Shown here in pieces: positions 63,201 to 64,000 of a DNA stretch of 64,000 nucleotides. Made by a program: the position numbers and the translations under genes. The stretch covers positions 79,499 to 143,498 of the forward strand of contig BOKS01000015.1 in the NCBI GenBank assembly GCA_016861105.1. Reading direction: 5' to 3'. Position 1 is the first letter of the stretch. Every line of letters starts with the position of its first letter. This DNA is from Betaproteobacteria bacterium. GTDB lineage: Bacteria > Pseudomonadota > Gammaproteobacteria > Burkholderiales > Casimicrobiaceae. The notes beneath the pieces were generated by a model. That model saw only the letters and a list, made by a program, of their open reading frames with translations. It was not told the origin of the DNA and did not search any database.

Positions 63201-63589
63201 TCCTCTCCCGCCGCCTCCTCGTCGACCGAAGCCAAGGTCACGAGCGATGAACCAGCGCCCGCCGTGATCGACGAGCCTTCGGAAGCGGTTACGACAAAGC
63301 GCCTGCCCCGCACCGAAACCAACTGTCCCACGACGGGGACTGCAGGGCCGGCAGGTGGAATCTGGGCGACGTGGGGGATCAAAGCACTCTTGGCGCTGGC
63401 TACACGCGCGGAGTCTACCTTTTTTGCTGCCGCGCCCCGTCCGGCGTCCGATGCGCGCATCGCGGGGTGCTTCCGGGTGGCCTCGTTGCCGATTTTCGTT
63501 ACACCTGGCACGGCGACCCCACCCTCCGCGGCGGACCCTGCCAGGCGGTACCTTTCGCCCAACTCGTTCGTCGGAACGGTCCATCCCAC
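60200..63589 (-). CDS. drmD: DISARM SNF2-like helicase DrmD
   Basis: Swi2/Snf2-family ATPase, 1129 residues, found in class 1 DISARM. Motif I DDVGLGKTVESGLVAQELL (about residue 215), DEAHN (about 328), LSATPHNGYPESF, ATDSASEGIDLQ and motif VI EQRNGRIDRHGQ (about 691). First gene of the operon. The first 90 residues are poorly conserved low-complexity sequence, so a start further in (for example the Met at residue 43) is possible. The predicted promoter region lies between this gene and the IS element on the right. Confidence 0.93.
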   Translation of the reverse strand: MGWTVPTNELGERYRLAGSAAEGGVAVPGVTKIGNEATRKHPAMRASDAGRGAAAKKVDSARVASAKSALIPHVAQIPPAGPAVPVVGQLVSVRGRRFVVTASEGSSITAGAGSSLVTLASVDEEAAGEELQVLWELEPGAAILERASMPEFTGFDEPARLDAFLNAVRWGSISQADVSSLQAPFRSGIEIEDYQLDPLARAIQMPRVSLLVADDVGLGKTVESGLVAQELLLRHRARTVLIVCPSSIQIQWRDQMRDKFGLEFRIIDSELLKGLRRSRGLHVNPWTHFPRLITSIDFLKRERPLRQFREALPAPGEPAYPRRFDLLIVDEAHNVAPAGAGRYATDSQRTTAIRLLAPHFEHKLFLSATPHNGYPESFSALLELLDNQRFARSVRPSPEQVAAIMVRRLKRELPPRWDGSPRFPERVIAPIEVVYPDDERRAHQALAEYSALRTGGTRDDAERYASEFVLKMLKKRLLSSPQAFLITLEKHRESLRNARRVTVRTAAPPGILRRQVEALEDDAADDDVHEQAAIDAVDSAAALFRPLEAQEQSLLDELHHWARIAATRPDARSRLLIDWLQSELKPRGEWNDERVILFTEYRATQKWLHGLLAHAGLGGPERLFVMYGGMPSDERERVKAAFQADPAISRVRILLATDSASEGIDLQNHCSRLVHLEIPWNPNRMEQRNGRIDRHGQKAAKVEIFHFVPKGYRRDAQGAAERPPGDLEGDLEFLMRAVRKVENIREDLGKVGPVIATQVTEAMLGRRRTLDTSVAERDAAPTRKLLRVERDLRTQLARLHDQLLDTRRALKLDADNVQAVIETALSLAGQPSLIPATVAGVWPDPSGNHKRCPVFRVPPLTGSWAQAIDGLAHPHTQAIRPIVFDHALAKGRDDVVLVHLNHRLAQLALQLLRAEIWAVPGQRKLHRIAARLIPNDAAEHPAAIVHARLAVLGADQHRLHEEIIFAGGELREGRFARIDRIGRLEELLASGRDAQPQTPVRDRLAALWPGHRDQLLRALEARMKERTETLKSRLDERAGREVEAMRSILSELQRGIRAQLAEVNPQLELFSIPEREQFERDRGSLERRLAEIPAEIEREEALIRARYARPSPRLFPVAVTYLVPERLSG

Positions 63590-63878
63590 GGGTTCTCAAA
63601 CTGCCATTTCGTACGGCGACAGCCTGCCGTCGGGTCTTCGAATCGCAATCCCCAGACGCCTGCCGGCGAGCATGGTCGACGATCTCCAAACCCACGGGGC
63701 TGGGTGAGGTCCAGTCGGCACTCGACAGACGGCGACACCGGCGGGGGCAGATCCTGGAAACCGGCCCACAGTCTCCCCCCGAAGAGGTTCGGAGCGCATT
63801 GGTTCGCTGCAAGGTTCGTGCAGCAGCGCGTGCAAACCAAAGCAACCTGGCGCGAGGCGTGGAGCAGGCAGCAAGAAG
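63590..63878. other. Gap upstream of drmD, no gene supported
   Basis: Open frames exist on both strands, but none shows family motifs, good ribosome sites or compositional support. The region must contain the DISARM promoter on the minus strand, but I see no convincing -35/-10 pair. It is bounded on the right by the IS3-type left end. Confidence 0.5.
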
Positions 63879-64000
63879 TGGCTCCGCAAAGTCGGACAGG
63901 GGGATAGGTGGGTAGCTCTGCTCTAATGGCGCTTGGTCGCCGAGGAGCAGAGAGCATGAAACGACCTCGCAGGAACCACTCACCGACGTTCAAGGCGAAG
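63879..64000 (+). mobile_element. Left end of an IS3-family insertion sequence (truncated by window)
   Basis: A TG-starting terminal sequence, TGGCTCCGCAAAGTCGGACA beginning near 63879, precedes by 77 bp a start of an IS3-type OrfA. The exact end of the inverted repeat and any target duplication cannot be fixed without the right end. Confidence 0.6.
63956..64000 (+). CDS. IS3-family transposase OrfA, N-terminal 15 codons
   Basis: The last 45 bases read MKRPRRNHSPTFKAK, the characteristic N-terminus of IS3-family OrfA (helix-turn-helix DNA-binding subunit). GAGGAG is present 12 bases upstream of the ATG. The rest lies outside the window. Confidence 0.8.
   Translation, partial: MKRPRRNHSPTFKAK

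Noticed and set aside
50499..63589. BREX or restriction-modification system
   Set aside because: No PglZ, BrxC or restriction endonuclease; the DUF1998, PLD, SNF2 and adenine methylase set is specific to DISARM class 1.
63499..63993. Minus-strand ORF of 164 codons upstream of drmD
   Set aside because: Overlaps the drmD 5' end and the IS left end, with no recognisable motif.

Overview
The window reads as chromosomal DNA of a high-GC betaproteobacterium. The evidence is the gene content and order: divergent rluC/rne, a yciO-M50-trpS-scpA-scpB-rluB operon, a CysB-type regulator, and an aerobic benzoyl-CoA (box) cluster with a BoxR regulator. A GAAC-N4-GTTC operator in the uvrB promoter matches, from memory, the noncanonical LexA box described for some Nitrosomonadales-like Betaproteobacteria.

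Layout. 1-2.6 kb: 3' part of an HDAC-like deacetylase, a crotonase and an SDR. 2.7-8.2 kb (minus): yciO, an M50 protease, trpS, scpA, scpB, rluB. 8.4-11.0 kb: CysB-like regulator, Bcr/CflA efflux pump, DUF192 protein. 11.0-11.4 kb: array of a short dispersed repeat. 11.4-14.3 kb (minus): rluC, HAD phosphatase, Rieske protein, S49 peptidase. 14.3-17.8 kb: rne with a roughly 630-nt leader and a terminator. 18.0-24.0 kb: a compact five-gene operon (MBOAT-SGNH fusion, carrier protein, adenylation enzyme, acyl-CoA-dehydrogenase-like enzyme, flavodoxin-fold protein). 24.1-26.5 kb: low-Mr phosphatase and an orphan oligopeptide-type binding protein. 26.6-40.5 kb: benzoate catabolism, with boxC-boxB-boxA-maoC and boxR on the minus strand, and DUF4863, benzoate-CoA ligase, alpha/beta hydrolase and a complete LIV-type ABC transporter on the plus strand. 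40.7-48.0 kb: uvrB, a rearranged Bug/sulfatase chimera, an MsbA-like exporter and an aromatic aminotransferase. 48.07-48.30 kb: tRNA-Gly and tRNA-Cys. From 48.3 kb to the end: a visibly less GC-rich island inserted at tRNA-Cys, with a tyrosine integrase, a complete class 1 DISARM anti-phage locus (drmD-drmMI-drmA-drmB-drmC) and the left end of an IS3-family element.

The most unusual system is the 18-24 kb operon. It has the parts list of a D-alanylation (Dlt) system (ligase, carrier, MBOAT, SGNH), but its adenylation pocket reads DLLYLALV, the code I remember for L-proline adenylators that feed pyrrole formation. Its dehydrogenase has Ser at the usual catalytic Glu position and a Glu at the alternative position used by prolyl-carrier oxidases. 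The inference is that the cell makes a pyrrole-2-carboxyl thioester on the carrier and transfers it across the membrane to an extracytoplasmic hydroxyl.

In the benzoate region, four 14-bp sites resembling the palindrome TGCACTATAGTGCA sit at the boxC promoter and in the boxR/DUF4863 divergent region, suggesting a small BoxR regulon controlling uptake, CoA activation and ring epoxidation together.
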